Source: CAZSBB01 sp964605235 (lineage in GTDB: Bacteria; Planctomycetota; Phycisphaerae; Phycisphaerales; Phycisphaeraceae). Taken from it: 64,000 nt of DNA. The notes beneath the pieces were generated by a model that searched no databases, was not told where the DNA came from, and saw only the letters and a program-made list of their open reading frames with translations. Of the stretch, positions 33,892-42,018 are shown one piece after another (the first letter of the stretch is position 1; the number at the start of each line of letters is the position of its first letter). The stretch spans positions 21,186 through 85,185 of the forward strand of contig CAZSBB010000030.1 in NCBI GenBank assembly GCA_964605235.1, given 5' to 3'. The translations under genes were made by a program, and so were the position numbers.

Positions 33892-35370
33892 ATGGCCAAA
33901 CGCTCTGCCGGCGTCGCTCCCACGCTCAACTTCAACCGCGGTTGGAGCTACGCCCCCGCCCCGGAAACCGCGCCCGTCACGATTGCCGACCGCTACGAGC
34001 TGTTCATCGACGGCCGATTCGTGCCCCCGGTGGGCAAGCAATACTTCCCCACGCTCAACCCCGCCACGGAAAAACCCCTGGCGCAGATTGCGGCTGCGGG
34101 CGAAAAGGATGTCGACCGCGCCGTTGCCGCCGCCCGCCAGGCGTACGTCGGCGGGTGGTCGAAGCTGCCCGCCAGCGAGCGCGGCAAATACCTCTACCGC
34201 ATCGCCCGCATGATCCAGGAACGCGCCCGCGAGCTGGCGATCGTGGAAACCATGGACGGCGGCAAACCCATCCGTGAGTCGCGCGATGTCGACATCCCGC
34301 TTGTGGCGGCGCACTTTTTCTACTACGCCGGCTGGGCGGATAAGCTCGAATACGCTTTCCCCGGCCGGCAACCCAAGCCCGTGGGCGTGTGCGGCCAGAT
34401 CATCCCGTGGAACTTCCCGCTGCTCATGGCGGCATGGAAACTCGCCCCCGCGCTGGCGTGCGGCAACACCGTCGTGCTCAAGCCCGCCGAGACGACTTCC
34501 CTCACCGCGCTCAAGCTCATGGAAATCATCCGGGATGCCGAGCTGCCCGCCGGCGTGGTCAACCTCGTCACCGGCGCGGGCGCGACCGGCGCTGCACTCG
34601 TCAACCATCCGGGGGTCGACAAGATCGCCTTCACCGGCTCCACCGAGGTGGGCAAGCTCATCCTCAAAGCCCTCGCCAGCACCACCAAAAAGTACACGCT
34701 GGAACTGGGCGGCAAGGCGGCGAACATCATCTTCGACGACGCGCCTCTCGACCAAGCAGTCGAAGGCGTCATCAACGGCATCTTTTTCAACCAGGGCCAC
34801 GTCTGCTGTGCCGGCAGCCGGCTGTTCGTGCAGGAGTCCATCGCCAAGCGCGTCATTCGGCTGCTGCAGGACCGCATGGAAACGCTGACCGTCGGCGACC
34901 CGCTGGACAAGAACACTGACATCGGCGCGATCAACTCGGCGGCCCAGCTCGAAAAGATCGAAGGCTATCTCAAGCTCGGCCAGCGCGAGGGCGCCCAGCT
35001 CTGGCAGACCTCGTGCAGTGTGCCGAGCAAGGGTTACTGGTGTCGCCCGACGCTGTTCCTGAATGCCGCCCAGTCGCAGCGCATCGTGCAGGAGGAAATC
35101 TTCGGCCCCGTGCTGACGATCCAAACCTTCCGCACCGTCGACGAAGCGGTCACCAAAGCCAACAACACGCCCTTCGGCTTGTCCGGCGGCGTCTGGACCG
35201 ACAAAGGCTCCAAGATTTTCAAGGTCTCCAGCAAGCTCCGGGCCGGCGTCGTCTGGGCGAACACCTACAACAAGTTCGACCCCACCAGCCCCTTCGGCGG
35301 CTACAAGGAAAGCGGCGTCGGCCGCGAGGGCGGCCTCCACGGCCTGTCCGAGTACGTCCACCTGCATTAA
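33892..35370 (+). CDS. Aldehyde dehydrogenase (catalytically complete)
   Basis: A 492-residue NAD(P)-dependent ALDH. GVCGQIIPWNFPLLMAAWKL and the FTGSTEVGKLI motif bind the cofactor, LELGGKAANIIF has the general-base Glu, and NQGHVCCAGSRLFV the nucleophile Cys. The downstream EEIFGPVLTIQTF motif is also present. Length and motifs fit a full class I/II-like enzyme, with about 40 extra residues at the N-terminus. The ATG 33892 avoids translating the CACAGAG repeat upstream. With DeoC it probably oxidises acetaldehyde, or a deoxyribose-derived aldehyde, to the acid. The following gene is an ALDH-like partner lacking the catalytic half. Confidence 0.93.
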   Translation: MAKRSAGVAPTLNFNRGWSYAPAPETAPVTIADRYELFIDGRFVPPVGKQYFPTLNPATEKPLAQIAAAGEKDVDRAVAAARQAYVGGWSKLPASERGKYLYRIARMIQERARELAIVETMDGGKPIRESRDVDIPLVAAHFFYYAGWADKLEYAFPGRQPKPVGVCGQIIPWNFPLLMAAWKLAPALACGNTVVLKPAETTSLTALKLMEIIRDAELPAGVVNLVTGAGATGAALVNHPGVDKIAFTGSTEVGKLILKALASTTKKYTLELGGKAANIIFDDAPLDQAVEGVINGIFFNQGHVCCAGSRLFVQESIAKRVIRLLQDRMETLTVGDPLDKNTDIGAINSAAQLEKIEGYLKLGQREGAQLWQTSCSVPSKGYWCRPTLFLNAAQSQRIVQEEIFGPVLTIQTFRTVDEAVTKANNTPFGLSGGVWTDKGSKIFKVSSKLRAGVVWANTYNKFDPTSPFGGYKESGVGREGGLHGLSEYVHLH

Positions 35371-35392
35371 GCACGGACTGAACAACGCAGCA

Positions 35393-35505
35393 ACCACCGA
35401 GTCACAGAGAGCACCGAGTCATGCCCACAGAGAATTGCAGCAATGTCAGAGATGATGCAGCTTCTCTTGCTTTTCCTCTGTGTCCTCTGTGGTGAATTCT
35501 AAGCA
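35393..35505. repeat. CACAGAG-family inverted repeat between the two ALDH genes
   Basis: The left arm CACCGAGTCACAGAGAGCAC (about 35396) and the inverse arm CCTCTGTGTCCTCTGTGGTG (about 35475) flank about 60 bases. It separates two genes that look like one split operon unit. Confidence 0.75.
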
Positions 35506-35549
35506 ACCTCCGCATTCCTGCGAACGCCCTGAAGCGAGCGAATTTCTCC

Positions 35550-36464
35550 ATGAAACGCACCCCCAAATCCCGCGCCACCAAATCCGCTAGCGCCTCCGCA
35601 TCTTCTTCGCGCCTCGGCGTCCTCAAAACCTACAAGCTCTACATCGGCGGCAAGTTCCCCCGCACGGAGTCCGGCCGGCATTACCCCGTGCTCGCGCCCG
35701 ACGGAAAACCGCTCGCCAACGCCTGCCTCGCTTCCCGCAAGGATTTCCGCGAAGCAGTGGTAGCTGCGCGGGCGGGGTTCAAGAGCTGGTCGGGCGCGAC
35801 GGCTTACCTGCGCAGCCAGATCCTGTACCGCATCGCCGAGATGATGGAAGGTCGGGCAGCGCAGTTCATCAGCGAATTGCAGCAGGCGGGCAGCACCGCC
35901 GCCGATGCCCAGCGCGAGGTCGCCTGCGCCATCGATCGGCTGGTGTACTACGCCGGCTGGTGCGACAAGCATCAACAGCTTTTCTCAGCGGTGAATCCGG
36001 TCGCCAGCAGTCACTTCAACTTTTCCGTGCCCGAGCCGATGGGCGTGGTGGCGGTGCTGGCGCCTGAGCGGCCGGCGCTGCTGGGACTCATCTCGCTGCT
36101 CGCGCCCGCGCTGGCGGGAGGCAACAGCGTCATCGCGTTGGCGTCCACCAGTCAGCCGCTGCCCGCCATCACGCTGGGCGAAGTGCTGCACACCAGCGAT
36201 GTGCCCGGCGGAGTGGTCAACCTGCTCACCGGACAGCGCGGGGAATTGCTCGAGCAGTTCGCCGCCCACATGGACGTCAATGCCGTGGTGTACGCCGGCT
36301 CCGATGCGGGTGAAATCACCAGGCTCCGGCAGGCGAGCGTGGGCAACCTCAAGCGGGTCATCCTGCGTGACGAGGCCGACTGGTTTGCCTCCGCGAGCCA
36401 AAGCCCGTATCACGTGCGGGACACGGTGGAGATCAAGACCACCTGGCATCCGGTGGGCGTGTGA
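35550..36464 (+). CDS. ALDH-like protein lacking the catalytic domain
   Basis: A 304-residue protein matching only the N-terminal, cofactor-binding portion of aldehyde dehydrogenases (YIGGKFPRTESGRHYPVLAP; PEPMGVVAVLAPERPALLGL; SDVPGGVVNLLTGQRGELLE; VNAVVYAGSDAGEI). The chain ends just after the region corresponding to FTGS-x-xxG; the catalytic Cys and general-base Glu region is absent, and it closes with WHPVGV in place of the rest of the fold. This mirrors the vestigial second ALDH module of ALDH16 proteins, here as a separate gene. It is probably a structural partner of the ALDH encoded upstream rather than debris, since its sequence is coherent to the stop. Confidence 0.8.
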   Translation: MKRTPKSRATKSASASASSSRLGVLKTYKLYIGGKFPRTESGRHYPVLAPDGKPLANACLASRKDFREAVVAARAGFKSWSGATAYLRSQILYRIAEMMEGRAAQFISELQQAGSTAADAQREVACAIDRLVYYAGWCDKHQQLFSAVNPVASSHFNFSVPEPMGVVAVLAPERPALLGLISLLAPALAGGNSVIALASTSQPLPAITLGEVLHTSDVPGGVVNLLTGQRGELLEQFAAHMDVNAVVYAGSDAGEITRLRQASVGNLKRVILRDEADWFASASQSPYHVRDTVEIKTTWHPVGV

Positions 36465-36539
36465 CGCGCCGGTGCCGTGAAGGGACGGAATATTCAGCTG
36501 GCTCCTGGCGGAATGGAACCATTCCGGGGGGCGGGGGGG

Positions 36540-37421
36540 ATGAGGGAGTTCATGAGTTCACAGGCGCTGCGCATCCTGCACGAACCGCGGCTGACTGATG
36601 CCGCCATGGTGCTGGGTTTCACGGGCTGGATGGATGGCGGGGACGTGTCCACCGGCGTCATCGGCTGGTTGCTCGGCGAACTGACCAACCGCCGCATCGC
36701 CGAGGTGATGCCCCACGATTTCTTCATCCACAGCTTCCCCGGCTCCATGGAAATCTCCGCCCTGCTGCGCCCCCATGTCCGCACCGAAGAAGGCCTGATC
36801 CGCTCCTTTCAGTTCTCCGCCAATGAATTGTTCTGCGCCGAAGCCCACAACCTGCTGCTGTTTCGCGGGCGCGAACCCAACCTGCGCTGGGACGACTATG
36901 CCGACTGCGTGTTTGAAATTGCCGCGCGCATGAATGTCCGTCGCCTGTACTTCCTGGGCAGCGTCGCGGGCGTCACCCCGCACACGCGCGAAGCCCGCAT
37001 GTACTGCACCGTTTCGCATGAAAAGCTCAAGGACGAAATGGGCGCCCATGGCCTGCGCTTCACCAACTACGAAGGCCCCAGCAGTTTCGCCAGCTTCCTG
37101 CTCACGCAGGCGCTGCGCCACGGCCTGGAGATGGTCAGCCTCGTCGCGGAGGTCCCTGCCTACATTCAGGACCGCAATCCCAAGTGCATCGAAACCGTCG
37201 CCCGCAAGCTCACGGCACTGCTGGGGCTGAGCCTGGATTTCGAAGAGCTTCGCCGGATCAGCGACGACTGGGAACACCGCGTCAACCGCGCTTTGCGCGA
37301 GAAGGTCGAGGTGCTTGAATACGTCAAGAAACTGGAAGCTGACTACGACGATGAAGTGTTTGACGCCGAGATGGGTGATCTGAAAGCGTGGCTGGAGCAG
37401 CGCGGGTTGCGGTTGGATTGA
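36540..37421 (+). CDS. PAC2-family protein
   Basis: A 293-residue protein of the PAC2 (proteasome assembly chaperone 2-like) family: LTDAAMVLGFTGWMDGGDVS, FFIHSFPGSMEIS, RRLYFLGSVAGVTPHTREA and LRFTNYEGPSSFASFLLTQA are family-specific segments, and a C-terminal helical tail (about 230-290) is predicted to be coiled. Bacterial PAC2 proteins are conserved but functionally unassigned. Start options are 36477 (GTG), 36540 and 36552 (both ATG); 36540 gives a short leader and has a G-rich ribosome site. It follows the ALDH genes in the same direction, 75 bases downstream. Confidence 0.85.
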   Translation: MREFMSSQALRILHEPRLTDAAMVLGFTGWMDGGDVSTGVIGWLLGELTNRRIAEVMPHDFFIHSFPGSMEISALLRPHVRTEEGLIRSFQFSANELFCAEAHNLLLFRGREPNLRWDDYADCVFEIAARMNVRRLYFLGSVAGVTPHTREARMYCTVSHEKLKDEMGAHGLRFTNYEGPSSFASFLLTQALRHGLEMVSLVAEVPAYIQDRNPKCIETVARKLTALLGLSLDFEELRRISDDWEHRVNRALREKVEVLEYVKKLEADYDDEVFDAEMGDLKAWLEQRGLRLD

Positions 37422-37433
37422 GGGGCGAAGATT

Positions 37434-37746
37434 TTTTTGCCACGGATGAACACGGATGAAGCAGGAGAGAGATGAAGGCAGGGATCAGAGCAGGATCAAG
37501 ACGAGAGCGCGAAGCCGCGGTTGAGCGCAGCGAAACCGGGGGTTGATCCGGGGGTTGTCCGGGGTTCCAGGGGTTGATCCGGCCCCCCGGGGGGTGCTGG
37601 AAAGCAACGAAATGGGGAAACGGGCATCACGCGACATCGCCCCGGTGGCGTCATGTCACATGACATGCCCATTTACCTCGGTCATTATTCCTAAGTCGTT
37701 GAATTCAAGTGGCTTGCGGGTGTCACATCGTTTGTCACATGACATG
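37434..37746. repeat. Repeat-rich convergent gap
   Basis: This 350-base gap between the convergent PAC2 and small membrane-protein genes holds three kinds of sequence. First is a tandem CCACGGATGAACACGGATGA at about 37440, a repeat known from many bacteria. Second is a CCGGGG short-period tract at about 37530-37595. Third are two exact copies of the palindrome-containing 14-mer TGTCACATGACATG at 37654-37667 and 37733-37746, with a partial TGTCACAT at 37721. The 77-codon open frame at 37543-37776 consists of these repeats and is not called. Confidence 0.65.
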
Positions 37747-37772
37747 GCCGCTCAGCGATGCTGGGGGTGTGC

Positions 37773-38033
37773 TTAATCGCTGGTGTCACTGGACTTGTGT
37801 TCAATATTGCCGCCGGCCTGGCGGTTTGGGCGCTGCGGGCGCTCCGCCGTCCAGCGCAGCCAGTAACCCATGCCCAGCAGCACCAATCCCACCGGCATCA
37901 GCAGCGAGAAAAACACGCTGGGCTGATGCGTGCGCAGGATCGCCAGCGCACCGCCCACCGCGATCATCGGCCCCAGAAAGGTCAGGGCCTGACCCCACAG
38001 CATTCGCTTCGATTCTTCCGGTTCCGTGCTCAT
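37773..38033 (-). CDS. Small two-helix membrane protein
   Basis: An 86-residue protein, start ATG 38033. After a short acidic N-terminus (MSTEPEESKR) there are two transmembrane helices at about residues 12-32 (QALTFLGPMIAVGGALAIL) and 38-60 (SVFFSLLMPVGLVLLGMGYW), then a basic hydrophilic tail. The arrangement and the short loop fit a small DUF-type membrane protein; no specific function is recognised. It follows the APH-like kinase gene on the same strand at 41 bases and may be cotranscribed. Confidence 0.7.
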   Translation of the reverse strand: MSTEPEESKRMLWGQALTFLGPMIAVGGALAILRTHQPSVFFSLLMPVGLVLLGMGYWLRWTAERPQRPNRQAGGNIEHKSSDTSD

Positions 38034-38074
38034 GGCGCTGCGGAGCAGTGTACTGCAACCATGCTGCTGCACCG

Positions 38075-39097
38075 CTACTTCACTGCCGCCTCCAGCACCT
38101 CCAGCGCCGCGTGGACATGGTGCACTTCGCCATCGTGTTCCAGCATCGCCGGCGTGCTCAGCGCCAGCAGCGCGCGCTTCACCTGCGCCAGCTCCGGCCA
38201 ATCCGGCTCCACCGGCAGGCCATGCTTCTTGCGTTCCCTGGCGATCAGGCTGCACAGCTTGCGCCCGCCCAGCTTCTGCCGACGCGCCCAGTACAGGTGC
38301 TCCAGGTACACCGCGTCTTCCAGCCAGTGACCCGGATGCACACAGGCGTAATCGAACAGCACCGCCGGGCCGGCGGGCGCGGGCTCGCGCGTCATGGCGT
38401 TGCCCAGGTGCAGGTCGCCGTGGCACCACTGGTCGATCGTGCGGTCGTTCCACACCGCCAGCCAGCCGTCGAGTTTGCGGTGGGCTTTCTTGAGCGCTTC
38501 CTTCCAGCGCTGCTCCTCGGGCAACGCATGCTGATGCACGTTGTCCCGGCTGTTCTGGAGGATGGCGGACCAGTTCTTCTGTTCCGGATCACCTTCCACC
38601 GGGTGCGAACCGGCGGCGGCATAAAAACGCCCGGCGGCTTCCACCAGCAGGTCGAACTCCCGGCCGTCCCACTTGGGGCCCAGCGGGCCGTGGTCCAGCC
38701 GTTCCATCACCACCCACGCCAGGTCATAGCCTTTGAGTTCATCCCCATGGGCGTACAGCCGCGGCGCCACATGCTCGGCGGCCTGCAACCGCTTGAGCCA
38801 GCGCCGTTCGACCGGCGGGACCGGCAGTTTGATCACCACGTCCTGGGCGGTGGCGGCGCCGTTGCGCCACTTGGCGTAGCCGGTCAGCGCCCCGCCGCGT
38901 TGCCAGTCGGTGCGGAACCAGTGGATGTCATGCAGGTGGTGGTCGGTGCATTGTTGCAGCACCGGTTCCAGGTCCGCGCCAAAGGGGCGCGGCAAGCTGG
39001 CGCGGGACAAACCCGTCACAGTCTGTGCTGGGGCCTCGGACGCTGGGGCGGATGACCAGGCGGAAACCGCGTCCGGGCCCGACCGCTCTGAAGGCAA
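38075..39097 (-). CDS. APH/choline-kinase-type phosphotransferase
   Basis: A 340-residue aminoglycoside phosphotransferase-fold protein. The catalytic Brenner motif HGDLHLGNAM and the metal-binding segment FDYACVHPGHWLEDAVYLEH (Asp-Tyr in place of the usual Asp-Phe/Trp) are clear; AQDVVIKLPVPPVERRW is the ATP-binding Lys region. The likely start is TTG at 39097, supported by AAGGAG at 39104-39109 (minus strand) six bases upstream; no ATG lies near. The substrate is unknown; antibiotic resistance should not be assumed, since the family also phosphorylates choline, sugars, homoserine and proteins. Confidence 0.82.
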   Translation of the reverse strand: MPSERSGPDAVSAWSSAPASEAPAQTVTGLSRASLPRPFGADLEPVLQQCTDHHLHDIHWFRTDWQRGGALTGYAKWRNGAATAQDVVIKLPVPPVERRWLKRLQAAEHVAPRLYAHGDELKGYDLAWVVMERLDHGPLGPKWDGREFDLLVEAAGRFYAAAGSHPVEGDPEQKNWSAILQNSRDNVHQHALPEEQRWKEALKKAHRKLDGWLAVWNDRTIDQWCHGDLHLGNAMTREPAPAGPAVLFDYACVHPGHWLEDAVYLEHLYWARRQKLGGRKLCSLIARERKKHGLPVEPDWPELAQVKRALLALSTPAMLEHDGEVHHVHAALEVLEAAVK

Positions 39098-39284
39098 GAA
39101 TCGCTCCTTCCTCAGCCGGCGGGAGTCGGTGATTTTCCGTCTTTCAACCTATCGCCGAGGCGGGGGGAAAGCAAGGCGAAACTGCGTTCGTTCCGCCGGT
39201 TTTGCACGGGTTTAACGTGAATTGACGTCCGTCGGGCGGTTATGGGGTTTCAGCCCGCCGTACTGTGGTCCCGCGCACCTCGGC

Positions 39285-39755
39285 TTAGCGCTCATCGCGG
39301 CTGCGCGGGGTGCTTTGGGCGAACTCGGGGACATCCGGCTCCAGCGGTCGGCCGGTGGGGAAGTTCAGCACATGCACGGTCAGCGCCAGCAGCGCCGGCG
39401 CCGTGGGCCACCCAAAGCTCCCCGCCAGCAAGGTGACGATCAGGCTGAAGAACGCCACCGCTTCACAGCACGCCAGCAGCACCAGGTTGCCCTGCACATA
39501 GCTGGCGGGCGCAACCGCATGCTCCACCCAGCCGCGTTTGTAAACCTGATTGCGGATGAAGTACCCCAGCGGAATGGCGACCAGGGCGCAAAAGCTCGCC
39601 AGCGTCAGCGTCTGGATCAACCCCGGATCGGCCGGCTGGTTCTGCTGGCTGTGCAGAAACACCACCACGATCAGGAAGATGAACTGCCCGACCAGCAGCG
39701 CCAGCCAGATGAGTTGAATGGCGAAACGGGCACTGCGTTTGTCGAAGTTTTCCAT
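39285..39755 (-). CDS. Four-helix membrane protein, unknown function
   Basis: A 156-residue integral membrane protein. Helices lie at about residues 10-35 (LIWLALLVGQFIFLIVVVFL), 45-68 (LTLASFCALVAIPLGYFI), 87-112 (NLVLLACCEAVAFFSLIVTL) and 117-132. The ATG at 39755 has GGAG seven bases upstream; the frame continuing to 39818 is rejected. Similar small four-helix proteins are common in planctomycetes, with no assigned role. It lies between the APH-like gene and coaX, all on the minus strand; the 187-base gap to the APH-like start is otherwise featureless. Confidence 0.75.
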   Translation of the reverse strand: MENFDKRSARFAIQLIWLALLVGQFIFLIVVVFLHSQQNQPADPGLIQTLTLASFCALVAIPLGYFIRNQVYKRGWVEHAVAPASYVQGNLVLLACCEAVAFFSLIVTLLAGSFGWPTAPALLALTVHVLNFPTGRPLEPDVPEFAQSTPRSRDER

Positions 39756-39817
39756 GATCGGGCTCCGGCTGACGATCGTCCGGCCGTGGGGAGAAGTGCA
39801 GGTGCATGCGACAGGCA

Positions 39818-39847
39818 TTTAGCCCCCGGCGATTCGCCGGGGGCGAA
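39818..39847. repeat. GGGGCTAA-type hairpin
   Basis: TTTAGCCCCCGGCG-ATT-CGCCGGGGGCGAA. It lies 15 bases downstream of the coaX stop, where it could act as an RNA 3'-end stabiliser or terminator for coaX. Confidence 0.75.
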
Positions 39848-39861
39848 GTGCGCGCGCGGCT

Positions 39862-40635
39862 TCAATCCTCCTGCGTCAGAAACTGTCGCCACGTTGCCGC
39901 CAGGCCCAGCAGGGTCAGCTCAGGGACCACGCGGTCGATCAGTTCGTACTCGGCGAACAGCCTGGGGGCATCGCCGCCGGTGGCGACGACGAGGGGGTAC
40001 GTGCCGGCATGCTCGGCGTATTGCTCGACCAGTTCGCGTACCATGCCGCGCAGGCCGTGGAAGACTGCCGAGCACATCGCCTGGCTGGTGTTGTGGCCGA
40101 TGGGTTCGGTGGGGGGGGCAAACTGCACCTCGGGGAGCAGGGCGGTGCGTTGGTGGAGGCTGTCGAGCATGAGCTGAGCGCCCGGGCCGATGGCGCCGCC
40201 GTGGAACGTGCCCGCCCCGTCAATGAAGTCCACGGTGATGGCGGTGCCGGCGTCGACCACCACGCACGCCTGCTTGAGCACGTCATAGGCGGCGGCGGCG
40301 TTGAGCAGGCGATCATCGCCCACGATGGTTTCCGGGTCGAGCTGCCGGCCGACGGCGATGGGCACATCGTCCTCCACCCGCAGGGGCGACAGTTGCAGAT
40401 GCTCGCGCAGCACGGTGGTGAGGCGGTCGGCGCCCTTGGGATTGACCGAGCCCATCAGGATGCCGGGGTTGGGGTGCTCGCGGATGGAGCCGTAGAGCTT
40501 TTGCAGCGCCAGCGCCAGATCGGTGCCGGCGGCGGCGTTGTCGGCACTGACGAAGTCTTCGAGTTTGCCGTCGACAAACGCGCCCAGTTGCGTGCGCGTG
40601 TTGCCGACGTTGAGGGCCAGCAGGTTGAAGCTCAT
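39862..40635 (-). CDS. coaX: Type III pantothenate kinase
   Basis: A 257-residue ASKHA-fold kinase for the first step of coenzyme A synthesis. LLALNVGNTRTQLGAFVDGK is the N-terminal phosphate-binding motif; CVVVDAGTAITVDFIDGAG carries the pantothenate-binding Asp and GTA, followed by HGGAIGPGAQLMLDSLHQRT and the PLVVATGGDAPRLF segment. Length is normal. Type III kinases are the usual form in planctomycetes and are insensitive to CoA feedback (family knowledge). Upstream lies part of a CACAGAG repeat and then obg. Confidence 0.94.
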   Translation of the reverse strand: MSFNLLALNVGNTRTQLGAFVDGKLEDFVSADNAAAGTDLALALQKLYGSIREHPNPGILMGSVNPKGADRLTTVLREHLQLSPLRVEDDVPIAVGRQLDPETIVGDDRLLNAAAAYDVLKQACVVVDAGTAITVDFIDGAGTFHGGAIGPGAQLMLDSLHQRTALLPEVQFAPPTEPIGHNTSQAMCSAVFHGLRGMVRELVEQYAEHAGTYPLVVATGGDAPRLFAEYELIDRVVPELTLLGLAATWRQFLTQED

Positions 40636-40667
40636 GAAGTGGTTGCCTTGGAGATCGAAGCAGAATT

Positions 40668-40712
40668 TCTCAGAGAAGACTTCTCACAGAGAACACAGAG
40701 GCACGGAGCAAG
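40668..40712. repeat. CACAGAG-family half element
   Basis: A single arm, TTCTCACAGAGAACACAGAG and GGCACGGAGCAAGG; no inverse arm is found nearby. Probably a decayed copy in the coaX-obg gap. Confidence 0.6.
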
Positions 40713-40741
40713 GAACTGGGTGGCAACGTGGGCCAGATGGT

Positions 40742-41857
40742 TCACTTAGCCCCCGGCGAGTCGCCGGGGGCTGAATGACCGGGATCGTTCGCGGCCACTG
40801 CCGTTGCCGCGGCGCGGGCGGCGGCCTTTTCCGCCAGTTCCGCTTGTCGTGCCGCTTCCACCACCACCCAGACTTTTTCGAGCAGGTCGTCGAGGCCCTG
40901 GCGGGCGACGGAGCTGATGGGAATCACCGGCACGCCCAGGGCTTCGGTGATCATCTGCTGGGCGACCTGGCGATCTTCCTCGGTCGCCAGCAGGTCGAGT
41001 TTGCTCAGGGCGACGATCTGCGGCTTTTGCGCCAGCGTGGTCGAGTACGCCGCCAGCTCGGCGTTGATGGTGCGGTAGTTTTCGATGGGGTCGCTGCCGT
41101 CGGTCGGTTCGATTTCCAGCAGATGCACGAGCACGCGGGTGCGTTCGACGTGACGGAGGAACTCGAAGCCCAGGCCATGGCCTGTCGAAGCGCCTTCGAT
41201 CAGGCCGGGGATATCCGCGAGCACCAGTCGCCGTTGCAGGTCGCCGCCGGGCAGGTCGGCAATGCCGAGGTTCGGCTCGAGCGTGGTGAACGGGTAGTCG
41301 GCAACCTTGGGTTTGGCGCGCGACAGCACCGACAGCAGCGTGCTTTTGCCGGCGTTGGGTTTGCCGATCAGGCCCACGTCGGCGATGAGCTTAAGCTCCA
41401 GGCGCAGGCGTTTTTCCACCGCCGGCTCGCCGGGGGTCCAGTGCCGGGGCGTCTGGTTGGTGGGCGATTTGAAATGCTCGTTGCCGAACCCGCCGCGTCC
41501 GCCGGGGGCTGCGAGCAGCGTGGCGCCGGGGTGGTCGAGGTCCGCCAGCAGTTCGCCGGTGTCGTCGTCGTAGACCAGCGTGCCGGGGGGGATGAGGATG
41601 TCGAGGTCCTCGGCATCGCCGCCGTGGCACTGGCGTCGCCCGCCGGCTTCGCCTTCCTGAGCGAACCAGTGGTGTCGGCCGGTGAAGTCCAGGAGGGTGT
41701 CGATGCCGGCGGTGGCGATCAGGCGCACGTCGCCGCCGCGCCCGCCGTCCCCGCCGTCGGGGCCGCCTTTGGCGATGTATTTGAGGCGGCGGAAGCTGAC
41801 GTGTCCGTCGCCGCCTTTGCCGCTGCGAACCGTGATGATAGCGCGATCAACGAGCAT
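40742..41857 (-). CDS. obg: Obg-family GTPase
   Basis: A 371-residue essential GTPase acting in ribosome assembly and growth control. The glycine-rich OBG fold (about 1-158; KGGPDGGDGGRGGDVRLIAT) precedes the G domain with G1 VGLIGKPNAGKSTLLSVL, G3 LADIPGLIEGA, G4 ALSKLDLL and G5 ISSVARQG. The C-terminal OCT domain of longer Obg proteins is absent, as in many. The last 13 residues, including APGDSPGAK, and the TAA stop are encoded by a GGGGCTAA palindrome at 40746-40775. ATG 41857 (MLVDRAIITV) matches the family start; the longer frame translates a repeat. Confidence 0.95.
   Translation of the reverse strand: MLVDRAIITVRSGKGGDGHVSFRRLKYIAKGGPDGGDGGRGGDVRLIATAGIDTLLDFTGRHHWFAQEGEAGGRRQCHGGDAEDLDILIPPGTLVYDDDTGELLADLDHPGATLLAAPGGRGGFGNEHFKSPTNQTPRHWTPGEPAVEKRLRLELKLIADVGLIGKPNAGKSTLLSVLSRAKPKVADYPFTTLEPNLGIADLPGGDLQRRLVLADIPGLIEGASTGHGLGFEFLRHVERTRVLVHLLEIEPTDGSDPIENYRTINAELAAYSTTLAQKPQIVALSKLDLLATEEDRQVAQQMITEALGVPVIPISSVARQGLDDLLEKVWVVVEAARQAELAEKAAARAAATAVAANDPGHSAPGDSPGAK
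40743..40775. repeat. GGGGCTAA-type hairpin forming the end of obg
   Basis: TTAGCCCCCGGCG-AGT-CGCCGGGGGCTGAA. Read on the minus strand it encodes the Obg tail APGDSPGAK and ends in TAA. The complementary half forms a stem of about 13 pairs with it, so the 3' end of the message is a hairpin containing its own stop codon. Confidence 0.85.
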
Positions 41858-41917
41858 CCCTACATGATACGCGAACCCCCCGGAAGGATTTTTGATGCGT
41901 GTGTTGTGGAAGAATCG

Positions 41918-41985
41918 CCCGGCAGAGTCGGGGGCGAACGGAGCGTCGGTGAATGTCACCCATTAGCCCCGGGCTCTGCCCGGGG
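41918..41985. repeat. Two GGGGCTAA-type hairpins upstream of obg
   Basis: CGCCCGGC-AGAGTC-GGGGGCG (41917-41938) and TTAGCCCCGGGC-TCT-GCCCGGGG (41963-41985). They lie between the acyltransferase stop (42019, minus) and the obg start, the same pair arrangement as at 17808-17879. Confidence 0.7.
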
Positions 41986-42018
41986 ATGCGGCGCGCACGA
42001 CGTGATGTGTGTCGCGGT

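Noticed and set aside
37543..37776. 77-codon plus-strand frame
   Set aside because: Composed of CCGGGG and TGTCACATGACATG repeats.
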